Part shown: positions 1-6,805 of the stretch, piece after piece
Position numbering within the stretch: the first letter of the stretch is position 1
How the letters are laid out: every line of letters starts with the position of its first letter
Assembly (NCBI GenBank): GCA_004963905.1
Contig: SUGL01000052.1
Coordinates: 1-32,890 of the forward strand
Length of the DNA stretch: 32,890 nucleotides
Direction of reading: 5' to 3'
From: Mesorhizobium sp.
GTDB lineage: Bacteria; Pseudomonadota; Alphaproteobacteria; Rhizobiales; Rhizobiaceae
Made by a program: the position numbers and the translations under genes
The notes under the pieces: model-generated
Database searches by the model: none
Seen by the model: only the letters and a program-made list of their open reading frames with translations
Told to the model about the DNA's origin: nothing

Positions 1-5
1 CAGCC

Positions 6-61
6 AATCTCCCCCCAAGTGGGGGAGATGTCCGGCAGGACAGAGGGGGGCGCGACAGAAC
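6..61 (+). repeat. Intergenic palindromic repeat, family 1, copy A
   Basis: This copy has a perfect hairpin with 9-bp arms (7-15 and 21-29, 5-nt loop). The family tail follows, with the core GTCCGGCAGGACAGAGGGG, then a G run and CGC. The same unit recurs, whole or truncated, near 1148, 8611, 17606, 17725 and 32789, in both orientations and always between genes. It lies just upstream of tdh, so it is either part of the tdh leader or the 3' end of whatever precedes the window. It looks like a small non-coding repeat of the kind scattered through Mesorhizobium-type genomes. The family name is not known to me. Confidence 0.75.
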
Positions 62-90
62 GCAAGCCTCCGAAGCACTGGGAGAACCTG

Positions 91-1125
91 ATGTCCAACA
101 TGATGAAGGCGCTGGTGAAGGCCAAGGCCGAGCCGGGCATCTGGATGGAAGAGGTGCCGGTGCCGGAGATCGGCCCCAACGACGTGCTGATCAAGGTCAG
201 GAAGACCGCGATCTGCGGCACCGACGTCCATATCTACAACTGGGACCAGTGGGCACAGAAGACGGTGCCGGTGCCGATGGTGACCGGCCACGAATTCGTC
301 GGCACGGTCGCCGATTACGGCGCGGCGGTCACCGAATACAAGGTCGGCCAGCGTGTCTCGGGCGAGGGCCATATCGTCTGTGGACACTGCCGCAATTGCC
401 GCGCGGGCAGGGGCCACCTTTGCCGCAACACGCTCGGCGTCGGCGTCAACCGGCCCGGCGCCTTCGGCGAGTACATGGCGATCCCGCAGCACAATGTCGT
501 GCCGATACCCGACGACGTACCCGACGAGATCGCTGCCATCTTCGATCCATTAGGCAATGCCGTTCACACGGCGTTGTCCTTCGATCTGGTGGGAGAGGAC
601 GTGCTGGTGACCGGCGCCGGCCCGATCGGCATCATGGGCGCACTGGTGGCGCAATGCGTCGGCGCGCGGAAAGTCGTCATCACCGACATCAATCCGGTCC
701 GCCTGGACCTGGCGCGCAAGCTCGGTGTTCAGCATGTCGTCGATGCCTCGAAGGAAAAGCTGCGCGACGTGATGCCGTCGATCGGCATGACCGAAGGTTT
801 CGATGTCGGGCTGGAGATGTCGGGCGCAGCCCCGGCCTTCCGCGACATGATCGACACCATGAACAATGGCGGCAAGATCGCCATCCTCGGCATAGCGCCG
901 ACCGGCTTCGAGATCGACTGGAACAAGGTCATCTTCAAGATGCTGCATCTGAAGGGCATTTACGGGCGCGAGATGTTCGAAACCTGGTACAAGATGATCG
1001 CTTTGGTGCAGGGGCCGCTCGACGTCTCTGGCCTGATCACCCACCGCATCGGCATCGACGATTTCCAGACAGGCTTCGACGCGATGCGGAGCGGCAGTTC
1101 GGGCAAGGTGGTGATGGATTGGTAG
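91..1125 (+). CDS. tdh: L-threonine 3-dehydrogenase
   Basis: A zinc-dependent medium-chain dehydrogenase of 344 aa that oxidises L-threonine to 2-amino-3-ketobutyrate with NAD+; it is cytoplasmic. Catalytic zinc residues are visible as C42 (ICGTD) and H67-E68 (GHEF). The structural zinc site is the four-cysteine lobe C97, C100, C103 and C111. The Rossmann motif GAGPIG lies at about 175-180. The length equals the usual family length. The reading frame is open upstream to 19, inside a repeat, but the ATG at 91 has GGAGAA a few bases before it and gives the family-typical N-terminus MSNMMKALVKAK, so it is preferred. The usual partner kbl (2-amino-3-ketobutyrate CoA ligase) is not in the window; it could lie upstream. 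Confidence 0.95.
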   Translation: MSNMMKALVKAKAEPGIWMEEVPVPEIGPNDVLIKVRKTAICGTDVHIYNWDQWAQKTVPVPMVTGHEFVGTVADYGAAVTEYKVGQRVSGEGHIVCGHCRNCRAGRGHLCRNTLGVGVNRPGAFGEYMAIPQHNVVPIPDDVPDEIAAIFDPLGNAVHTALSFDLVGEDVLVTGAGPIGIMGALVAQCVGARKVVITDINPVRLDLARKLGVQHVVDASKEKLRDVMPSIGMTEGFDVGLEMSGAAPAFRDMIDTMNNGGKIAILGIAPTGFEIDWNKVIFKMLHLKGIYGREMFETWYKMIALVQGPLDVSGLITHRIGIDDFQTGFDAMRSGSSGKVVMDW

Positions 1126-1147
1126 TGGCGCGTCGACGGAGACGCAG

Positions 1148-1182
1148 AGTTCCTTCGCGCGCCCCTCTGTCCCGCCAGCATA
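1148..1182 (-). repeat. Intergenic repeat, family 1, truncated copy B
   Basis: The segment GTTCCTTCGCGCGCCCCTCT followed by GTCCCGCCAG matches the tail half of the family-1 repeat in reverse orientation. The CTCCCCC hairpin half is missing. It fills most of the short gap between the converging tdh and MarR genes. Confidence 0.6.
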
Positions 1183-1196
1183 TCGGCATTTTCGCT

Positions 1197-1640
1197 TTAC
1201 TTCTCGCCCAACGCCACCTCCAGCGCCGCCAACCCGCCGACAACCGCCGCCCTCTCCTCCACACTAAGCTTGGCCAGCAGCTCCCCTTCAAACGCCTTCG
1301 CCAGCGGCACCATTTCGCGATAGGCGGCTAACCCCGCCTTGGTCAGCGCAAGGTGCTCCACACGGCGGTCGTTCTCATCCGTCTTGCGCGTCAGCCAGCG
1401 TCGCCGCTCGAGTTCAGCTACAGCTCTCGACACCTTGGTCTTGTGCATGGCCGACTGCTCGCCGAGCTCCGTCGCCGTCATCGTGCCGAGTTGGCCGAGG
1501 CCTGACAGCGTGCGCCACTCCGGCCGGGTCAGGCCGTGGCGGTCCTTGTAGATGCGCGAGAATTCCCGGCTGACGGCATCGGCCAGCCGATAAAGCCGGT
1601 AGGGCAAAAAACTTTCGAGCTCGAGGATTTCCGGTTCCAT
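1197..1640 (-). CDS. MarR-family transcriptional regulator
   Basis: A winged-helix regulator of about 147 aa. The N-terminal helical part begins MEPEILELESFLPYRLYRLA. The DNA-binding segment contains TATELGEQSAMHKTKVSRAV, followed by the wing (RRRWLTRKTDENDRRVEHLAL, shortened here to its key part DENDRRVEHLAL), which is the typical MarR signature. The ATG at 1640 has a GGTGGG stretch upstream. An ATG at 1652 would add MVGL and cannot be excluded. The gene is divergent from hmgA across about 130 bp, so it probably regulates the homogentisate operon and itself in response to an aromatic ligand. That role is inferred from position. The well-studied HmgR of Pseudomonas belongs to a different (IclR) family. 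Confidence 0.88.
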   Translation of the reverse strand: MEPEILELESFLPYRLYRLADAVSREFSRIYKDRHGLTRPEWRTLSGLGQLGTMTATELGEQSAMHKTKVSRAVAELERRRWLTRKTDENDRRVEHLALTKAGLAAYREMVPLAKAFEGELLAKLSVEERAAVVGGLAALEVALGEK

Positions 1641-1669
1641 CAAACCCACCATCGATGCGGCCTTCGGCG

Positions 1670-1705
1670 TTGATAGTTACATTTTCAATGGTTACAAATG
1701 AAACC
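1670..1705 (+). promoter_or_regulatory. Probable hmgA promoter with MarR operator
   Basis: A sigma-70-like pair is visible: TTGATA at 1670-1675, a 17-bp spacer, and TACAAA at 1693-1698. Overlapping the -10 is an imperfect palindrome GGTTACAAATGAAACC at 1690-1705. The hexamer GTTACA also occurs twice, 15 bp apart (1676 and 1691). This AT-rich patch in a GC-rich divergent gap is where the adjacent MarR protein would be expected to bind. The promoter match is weak by itself; the position supports it. Confidence 0.45.
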
Positions 1706-1773
1706 AGTTTGGTCAACATCCCCGGGAAATCCGCCGCTCCAGGAGGTGGAGAGCCCGGGCCAGGGAGGATCGG

Positions 1774-3087
1774 ATGGCCTTTTCCTACATGCCGGGATTC
1801 GGCAACGACTTCGAGACCGAGACGCTGCCCGGCTCGCTGCCGCAGGGTCGCAACTCGCCGCAGCGGCCGGCTTATGGTCTTTATGCCGAGCAGCTTTCGG
1901 GCTCGCCCTTCACGGCGCCGCGCGGCACCAACGAGCGCTCCTGGCTCTATCGCATCCGCCCGAGCGTCCGGCACACCGGCCGCTTCAAGGGCGCGAGCTA
2001 CCCGTTGTGGAAGACCGCGCCCAACATCGGCGATCATGAGCTGGCGCTCGGCCAGTACCGCTGGAACCCCTTGCCGATGCCTGCCGAGCCGACGGACTTC
2101 ATCTCCGGCATGCGCACCATGACCACGGCCGGTGATGCCGTCGGTCAATCCGGCATGGCGGCGCATGTCTATGTCGCCAACCGCTCGATGGTCGACGACC
2201 ATTTCTTCAACGCCGACGGCGAGCTCATGATCGTGCCGCAGGTCGGCGCGCTGCGTTTCGTCACCGAGATGGGCGTGATCGAGCTTCGCCCCGGCGAGAT
2301 CGCCGTGCTGCCGCGCGGCCTCGTCTTCAAGGTCGAGCTCGCCGACAAGGAGGCGCGCGGCTATGTCTGCGAGAATTACGGCGCGAAATTCACCATGCCC
2401 GATCGTGGCCCGATCGGCGCCAATTGCCTTGCCAACCCGCGCGACTTCAAGACGCCCTGCGCCTGGTTCGAAGAGAAGGAGACGCCGTGCCGGCTGATCG
2501 TCAAATGGTGCGGCACTTTCCATGTCACCGAACTCGGCCATTCGCCGCTCGATGTCGTCGCCTGGCACGGCAACTACGCGCCCTACAAATATGATCTCGC
2601 AACCTTTTCGCCGGTCGGCGCCATCCTGTTCGACCATCCCGATCCGTCGATCTTCACCGTGCTGACCGCGCCGAGCGGCGAGGAGGGCACGGCCAACGTC
2701 GATTTCGTCATCTTCCCGCCGCGCTGGCTGGTGGCGGAAAACACTTTCCGCCCGCCCTGGTACCACCGCAACATCATGAGCGAGTTCATGGGCCTGATTC
2801 ACGGCCAGTACGACGCCAAGGAAGAGGGGTTTGTCCCCGGCGGCATCAGCCTGCACAACCAGATGCTGGCGCATGGGCCGGACGCGTCAGGTTTTGAGAA
2901 AGCCACCCGCGCCGACTTGAAACCGGTCAAGCTCGACAACACTATGGCCTTCATGTTCGAGACGCGTTTTCCCCAGATGCTGACCCGCTATGCCGCCGAG
3001 CTCGACACCTTGCAGGACAACTACATCGACTGCTGGGCCGACCTGAAGAAGCGCTTCAACGGGACGCCCGAAGGCGACTGGTCTTGA
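1774..3087 (+). CDS. hmgA: Homogentisate 1,2-dioxygenase
   Basis: An Fe(II) ring-cleaving dioxygenase of 437 aa, the normal length, converting homogentisate to 4-maleylacetoacetate in tyrosine/phenylalanine catabolism. The iron ligands are recognisable from the human enzyme (H335, E341, H371) with the same spacing: H331 (YHRN), E337 (MSEFMG) and H367 (AHGPD). The N-terminus MAFSYMPGFGNDFETE is characteristic. The ATG has GGGAGGA about 5-8 nt upstream. The last codons overlap the start of the following MBL gene, so hmgA leads an operon of four genes. The gene for the enzyme that makes homogentisate, hppD, lies about 4 kb downstream on the other strand. Confidence 0.97.
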   Translation: MAFSYMPGFGNDFETETLPGSLPQGRNSPQRPAYGLYAEQLSGSPFTAPRGTNERSWLYRIRPSVRHTGRFKGASYPLWKTAPNIGDHELALGQYRWNPLPMPAEPTDFISGMRTMTTAGDAVGQSGMAAHVYVANRSMVDDHFFNADGELMIVPQVGALRFVTEMGVIELRPGEIAVLPRGLVFKVELADKEARGYVCENYGAKFTMPDRGPIGANCLANPRDFKTPCAWFEEKETPCRLIVKWCGTFHVTELGHSPLDVVAWHGNYAPYKYDLATFSPVGAILFDHPDPSIFTVLTAPSGEEGTANVDFVIFPPRWLVAENTFRPPWYHRNIMSEFMGLIHGQYDAKEEGFVPGGISLHNQMLAHGPDASGFEKATRADLKPVKLDNTMAFMFETRFPQMLTRYAAELDTLQDNYIDCWADLKKRFNGTPEGDWS

Positions 3088-3986
3088 GCGCTGCGGAAAC
3101 GTCGGGTCGCCTCGTCCTTCTCGGTTCCAAGGGCGGCCCGGCCGTGCGACCGGGCGGGCCTTGGCCGAGTTCTTCCTTGCTCGAGATCGGCGGGCGGTTG
3201 ATCGTCGTCGATTGCGGGCTGGGGGTCACGCGCGCCTTGACCGATGCCGGCGTCGCCCTGAAGGCGCTCGACCTCGTCTTCATCACTCATCTCCATTCCG
3301 ATCATGTGCTGGAGCTCGGGCCGCTGATCCACACCGCCTGGACGGCAGGGCTGGCAACGCCGGTGATTGTCTACGGGCCGCCGGGCGCCGCCAATTGTTG
3401 GCAGCACTTCTGCCGGGCGATGGAGTTCGACATCGAGACACGCATCATCGACGAGGGCCGCCCGGACATCCGCGAGCTGGTGTCGGTCGAGGAATTCGGC
3501 GAGGGATCGGTGCTGGACGAGGGCGGTCTGAACGTGAGGGCGCTGCGCGTCGACCATCCGCCGGTGACCGACTGTTTTGCGCTCCGCTTCGAGCATGGCA
3601 GCCGGAGCGTGGTGTTCTCCGCCGATACCGCCTTCTTTCCGCCGCTGGCCGGCTTTGCCCGTGGCGCCGACATCCTCGTCCATGAAGCCATGCTCGCGGA
3701 AGGCGTGGAAAGGCTGGTCGCCAGGACAGGCAACGGCGCGCGGCTGCGCGAGCACCTCTTCGCCAGCCACAGTCTCGCGGAAGAGGCGGGCGGCATCGCC
3801 AGCGATGCCGGCGTGAAGCGCCTAGTGCTCAACCATCTCATTCCAGCCGACGATCCTCTGGTCGGCGAAGACGACTGGACCGCTGCTGTCAGGAAAACAT
3901 GGGCCGGTGACTTGACGATCGCCCGCGACGGCCTTGTTGTACGGTTAAGCGGCGACCAGGCCGCGTCAGGAGAGGAAACCGCATGA
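3084..3986 (+). CDS. Metallo-beta-lactamase-fold hydrolase
   Basis: A 300-aa MBL-fold protein. The binuclear metal motif HxHxDH is present as H69, H71, D73 and H74 (THLHSDHVLELG). Later ligand candidates are H in DHPPVTD, D in FSADTAFF and H near the C-terminus (LNHL). The start is a TTG at 3084 that overlaps the hmgA stop; I see no better start before the conserved LVLLGSKGGP segment. The 3' end overlaps the FAH gene by ATGA, so it is translationally coupled on both sides. Substrate is unknown. Placement inside a homogentisate operon suggests an ester, lactone or thioester linked to that pathway, but that is inference. The fold also covers ribonuclease Z-like and lactonase-like enzymes. Confidence 0.85.
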   Translation: MSAAETSGRLVLLGSKGGPAVRPGGPWPSSSLLEIGGRLIVVDCGLGVTRALTDAGVALKALDLVFITHLHSDHVLELGPLIHTAWTAGLATPVIVYGPPGAANCWQHFCRAMEFDIETRIIDEGRPDIRELVSVEEFGEGSVLDEGGLNVRALRVDHPPVTDCFALRFEHGSRSVVFSADTAFFPPLAGFARGADILVHEAMLAEGVERLVARTGNGARLREHLFASHSLAEEAGGIASDAGVKRLVLNHLIPADDPLVGEDDWTAAVRKTWAGDLTIARDGLVVRLSGDQAASGEETA

Positions 3987-5008
3987 AGCTTGCCACATTG
4001 AAGAACGGGACACGCGACGGAAAACTGGTCGTGGTCTCGCGCGACCTGACGCGGTTCACCGATGCTTCCTTCCTGGTGCCGACGCTGCAGGCGGCGCTCG
4101 ACGACTGGCGCCGGATTGCGCCGCACCTGGCGGCCATGGCGGAATCGCTCGAGACCAACGCGGTGCCTTCGGCGCGCTTCCACGAGCATGACGCGCATTC
4201 GCCGCTGCCGCGCGCCTATCAATGGGCGGACGGCTCGGCTTACGTGAACCATGTCGAGCTGGTGCGGAAAGCGCGCGGCGCCGAGATGCCGGCGAGCTTC
4301 TGGACCGATCCGCTGATCTACCAGGGCGGGTCCGATTCCTTCATTGCGCCGCGCGATCCGATCCGCATGGCGGACGAAGCCTTCGGCATCGACATGGAGG
4401 CCGAGGTCGCCGTCGTCGTCGACGACGTGCCGATGGGCGCCGGGCTGGCCGAGGCAAGGGACGCGATCCGCCTCGTCATGCTGGTCAACGACGTGACGCT
4501 GCGCGCCATCACCGGGCCGGAATTGGCAAAGGGCTTTGGCTTCTTCCAGTCGAAACCGTCTTCGGCCTTCTCGCCGGTCGCGGTCACGCCGGATGAGCTG
4601 GGCGATGCCTGGGACGGCGGCAAGGTCAACCTCGCGCTGCTGGTCGATCTCAACGGCAAGCCGTTCGGCCGGGCGAACACCGGCATCGACATGACGTTCG
4701 ATTTCCCGGCGCTGATCGTGCACGCCGCAAAGACGCGGCCGCTCGCCGCCGGCACCATCATCGGTTCGGGCACCGTTTCCAACAAACTGGATGGCGGGCC
4801 GGGCAAGCCGGTTTCGGCCGGCGGCGCCGGCTATTCCTGCATCGCCGAGCTGCGCATGATCGAGACCATCGAGGGCGGCGAACCGAAGACGCCTTTCCTG
4901 CGTTTCGGCGACACGGTGCGCATCGAGATGAAGGACAAGGCCGGCCATTCGATCTTCGGCGCCATCGAACAGAAGGTCGAGAAATACGAGGGGGAGAAAG
5001 GAACCTGA
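3983..5008 (+). CDS. Fumarylacetoacetate hydrolase family protein
   Basis: A 341-aa protein of the FAH superfamily. In this operon its likely reaction is the last step of tyrosine breakdown, fumarylacetoacetate to fumarate plus acetoacetate. Metal-ligand candidates are E139 and E141 (DMEAEVAVV) and D170 (VNDVTLR). The segments GFGFFQSKPSSAFSP and GSGTVSNK are typical of bacterial FAH enzymes of about 335-340 aa, which are shorter than the roughly 420-aa mammalian form. The ATG overlaps the MBL stop (ATGA). The DinB-like gene starts 4 nt after its stop. The fold also includes other beta-diketone hydrolases, so the substrate rests on operon context. Confidence 0.9.
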   Translation: MKLATLKNGTRDGKLVVVSRDLTRFTDASFLVPTLQAALDDWRRIAPHLAAMAESLETNAVPSARFHEHDAHSPLPRAYQWADGSAYVNHVELVRKARGAEMPASFWTDPLIYQGGSDSFIAPRDPIRMADEAFGIDMEAEVAVVVDDVPMGAGLAEARDAIRLVMLVNDVTLRAITGPELAKGFGFFQSKPSSAFSPVAVTPDELGDAWDGGKVNLALLVDLNGKPFGRANTGIDMTFDFPALIVHAAKTRPLAAGTIIGSGTVSNKLDGGPGKPVSAGGAGYSCIAELRMIETIEGGEPKTPFLRFGDTVRIEMKDKAGHSIFGAIEQKVEKYEGEKGT

Positions 5009-5012
5009 AAAG

Positions 5013-5588
5013 GTGACCCTGCTCGAGCACTTGCGCCGCATGGCGCGCAACAATTTATGGTCGAACGACCGGCTCTACCGCGCCGTGCTGGCGCTCCAGC
5101 CCGGCGAGTTCGAGGCCAAGCGAACCAGCTTCTTCCCCTCGATCAAGGAGACGCTCAACCACATCATCGCGGTCGATCGTCTCTATCTCGATTTCCTGAC
5201 CGATGGCGGCCTCGGCGCCGCGGCCTACGACACCTTCGTCCCGTTCGACGATGTGGCGAGCCTGGCGGCGGCGCAGGCTGATTTCGACCGAAAGCTGATC
5301 GCCTTCTGCGATCGTCTGTCCGAAGCCGATCTCGACCGCCGCGTCATCACCGATCGCCGCGAGGACGGCATGATCCCGGAGAGGATCGGCGACATCCTCG
5401 CCCATGTCTTCCTGCACGACATCCATCATCGCGGCCAGGTGCATGCCATGCTTTCGGGCACCTCGGTGGCGCCGCCGCGAGTTTTTGCTCGACTACGACA
5501 TCAAGCTCAGGAAGGACGAGGTCGAACGGCTGGGGTTGTGAACGAGCGAGAATGTCGCAGGAATTATCGTAGTTACGAAAATTATTGA
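5013..5588 (+). CDS. DinB-fold protein with frameshifted C-terminus
   Basis: A DinB/YfiT-like four-helix metal protein, intact through about residue 155. The metal histidines are visible as H50 (TLNHIIAVDRLY) and the HxxxH pair H135/H139 (FLHDIHHRGQVHAML). After VAPP the frame changes and the open frame runs on to 5588 with a sequence unlike the family. The usual ending EFLLDYDIKLRKDE is encoded in the next frame (5479-5541). The GTG at 5013 with AAAAGG close upstream is the best start, 4 nt after the FAH stop. Family members act as thiol-dependent enzymes, including mycothiol-dependent maleylpyruvate isomerase, or have unknown roles. In this operon an isomerase role is conceivable. Whether the altered protein still works is unclear, although the metal site lies before the frameshift. 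Confidence 0.8.
   Translation: MTLLEHLRRMARNNLWSNDRLYRAVLALQPGEFEAKRTSFFPSIKETLNHIIAVDRLYLDFLTDGGLGAAAYDTFVPFDDVASLAAAQADFDRKLIAFCDRLSEADLDRRVITDRREDGMIPERIGDILAHVFLHDIHHRGQVHAMLSGTSVAPPRVFARLRHQAQEGRGRTAGVVNERECRRNYRSYENY
5479..5541 (+). pseudogene. Displaced 3' end of the DinB gene
   Basis: Read from 5479, this short stretch encodes EFLLDYDIKLRKDEVERLGL followed by TGA at 5539-5541, which is the expected C-terminal end of the DinB-like protein. It is shifted by +1 (or -2) relative to the frame used up to about 5477. A deletion of eight bases between the CCGCCG run and GAG would explain both the shift and the absence of the few residues normally found between VAPP and EFLL. A sequencing error cannot be ruled out. 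Confidence 0.7.
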
Positions 5589-5606
5589 CTTAATTATTGT
5601 AGGTAC
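5562..5606 (+). promoter_or_regulatory. brnTA operator region with direct repeats
   Basis: Two 15-bp direct repeats, AATTATCGTAGTTAC (5562-5576) and AATTATTGTAGGTAC (5592-5606), agree at 13 of 15 positions and are exactly 30 bp apart. A third half copy, AATTATTG, lies between them at 5580-5587. The block ends 10 bp before the brnT start. It also contains TTGACT at 5585-5590 as a possible -35. The repeats resemble the binding sites of a self-repressing toxin-antitoxin complex; BrnA is known to autorepress in Brucella. Confidence 0.5.
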
Positions 5607-5616
5607 ATAAATTCCG

Positions 5617-5862
5617 ATGAAGATCGTTTGGGATGAGATCAAGCGGCAGGCGAACGTCTCGAAACACGGGATGGACTTTGTGGATCTCGAAATGGATTTC
5701 TTCTATGCCGCCACCATCTTGCCGGCCCGTGGCAAGCGCTTCATGGCGATCGGTAATATTGGCGAGGCTGCGGTTACGGTGGTCTTCTCCCGCCTCGGAA
5801 ACGAAGCCATTTCCATTGTTTCCATGCGGCACGCCAGCGGGAAAGAAAGGAATGTCCGATGA
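5617..5862 (+). CDS. brnT: BrnT-family toxin (ribonuclease)
   Basis: An 81-aa protein of the BrnT type II toxin family, RelE-like ribonucleases that block translation when freed from BrnA. The N-terminus MKIVWDEIKRQANVSKHGMD is the family hallmark (W-D-x-x-K, then N-x-x-K-H-G-x-x-F). The C-terminal basic stretch RHASGKERNVR corresponds to the usual R-x-A-x-x-x-E-R ending. The toxin precedes the antitoxin and overlaps it by ATGA, the normal brnTA order. No clear Shine-Dalgarno is seen before the ATG. Confidence 0.9.
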   Translation: MKIVWDEIKRQANVSKHGMDFVDLEMDFFYAATILPARGKRFMAIGNIGEAAVTVVFSRLGNEAISIVSMRHASGKERNVR

Positions 5863-6182
5863 CAGCGAAGAAACTGAACATTACCAAGCCTGACAAGGAA
5901 TTCACGTCAGGCAAGGGCTTCACCAAGGCGGACTGGGATGCTGTCGACAGCCCGGAGGCCACTGATGAGCAGCTTGCTCAAGCCAGGCCCTTCGCCGAGG
6001 TCTTCCCCGACCTTGCCGAAAGCATACGCCGCGCGCGCGGCCGGCCGGCGCTCGACAATCCGAAGAAACAGGTGACGCTGCGGCTCGACAGCGACGTCAT
6101 CGCCCGCTTCCGCGCCGGCGGACCCGGCTGGCAGAGCCGCATCAACGACATTTTGCGGAAAGCCGCCGGCCTCCAAAAGTAG
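5859..6182 (+). CDS. brnA: BrnA-family antitoxin
   Basis: A 107-aa antitoxin. The N-terminal half is charged and probably flexible (toxin binding). The C-terminal half carries the BrnA/DUF4415 signature: RGRPALDNPKKQVTLRLD, then SDVIARFRAGGPGWQSRIND, a ribbon-helix-helix-like DNA-binding region. It is translationally coupled to brnT. Its likely job is to neutralise BrnT and repress the promoter upstream of brnT. Its stop lies only 16 bp from the stop of the opposing vapC. Confidence 0.9.
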   Translation: MTAKKLNITKPDKEFTSGKGFTKADWDAVDSPEATDEQLAQARPFAEVFPDLAESIRRARGRPALDNPKKQVTLRLDSDVIARFRAGGPGWQSRINDILRKAAGLQK

Positions 6183-6198
6183 GTCGACTGCATGGCAG

Positions 6199-6576
6199 TC
6201 AGGCCAGAGCCGCCTCGTATCGGGCAAAATGCGGATCTGATGTCAGGATAGTCAGGTTTTCCACTTGCGCCTGCGCGATCAGCAACCTGTCGAAAGGATC
6301 GCCGTGGTGAGGAGGCAGATCGCCGACCGCATGCGCGTGCTGAAACGTGACGGCAAGCGGCTGAAATCGCATCCTTGGAAGCAATGCCGGCAGGTCGTCT
6401 GGCGCTTCAAGCTTTCCAATTGAACGTTTGATTGCAATTTCCCAAACGCTTGCCGCGCTCGCGAACACCACTGCGTCCGATGCGAGGATGGCGCGGTGGT
6501 GTTCGTTGAGGCGTCGATCGTCCGAAATAGACCAGAGGATGATATGCGTGTCGGCAAGAAAGCGGCCGACCGTCAT
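6199..6576 (-). CDS. vapC: VapC-type PIN-domain toxin
   Basis: A 125-aa PIN-domain ribonuclease. The four acidic residues of the metal site are visible: D9 (LADTHIILW), E46 (SVWEIAIK), D96 (DPFDRLLIAQA) and D114 (TSDPHF). The preferred start is the ATG at 6576, which overlaps the antitoxin stop as ATGA. A longer frame starting at 6594 is open but would overlap vapB by 22 nt. The PIN subtype beginning LADTHxxLW is usually paired with a Phd/YefM-type antitoxin, as here. Known VapC toxins cut tRNA or rRNA; the target of this one cannot be told from sequence. Confidence 0.92.
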   Translation of the reverse strand: MTVGRFLADTHIILWSISDDRRLNEHHRAILASDAVVFASAASVWEIAIKRSIGKLEAPDDLPALLPRMRFQPLAVTFQHAHAVGDLPPHHGDPFDRLLIAQAQVENLTILTSDPHFARYEAALA

Positions 6577-6797
6577 TTCACGTACTCGTCCCATTCGGGG
6601 CCGAGTTTGTCAAAGTCGTCCGCAATCCAGATCTTGCCCTTTAAGGCGCCGATACGTGGCAGGGGTTCCGCTGCTGCCGGCGGTACGATACGCGCGGCAA
6701 CCTTGCCATGGCGCGTTAGCACGATCTCCTCACCGGCTTCTGCCCGGCTTACAAGTTCCGACAATTTAGCCTTGGCCTCGGCGATGGAAACATTCAT
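6573..6797 (-). CDS. vapB: Phd/YefM-type antitoxin (VapB)
   Basis: A 74-aa antitoxin. Its N-terminal part (MNVSIAEAKAKLSELVSRAE, then GEEIVLTRHGKVAARIVP) is the Phd/YefM DNA-binding fold. The C-terminal tail (IWIADDFDKLGPEWDEYVK) is acidic and aromatic, as expected for a segment that wraps a PIN toxin. The ATG at 6797 is preceded, 9 bp away, by a perfect inverted repeat that is probably its operator. The gene is translationally coupled to vapC. Confidence 0.9.
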   Translation of the reverse strand: MNVSIAEAKAKLSELVSRAEAGEEIVLTRHGKVAARIVPPAAAEPLPRIGALKGKIWIADDFDKLGPEWDEYVK

Positions 6798-6805
6798 GGG
6801 TTCGG

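Noticed and set aside
19..90. N-terminal extension of tdh starting with GTG at 19
   Set aside because: It would translate repeat copy A, and the family start with a ribosome site is at 91.
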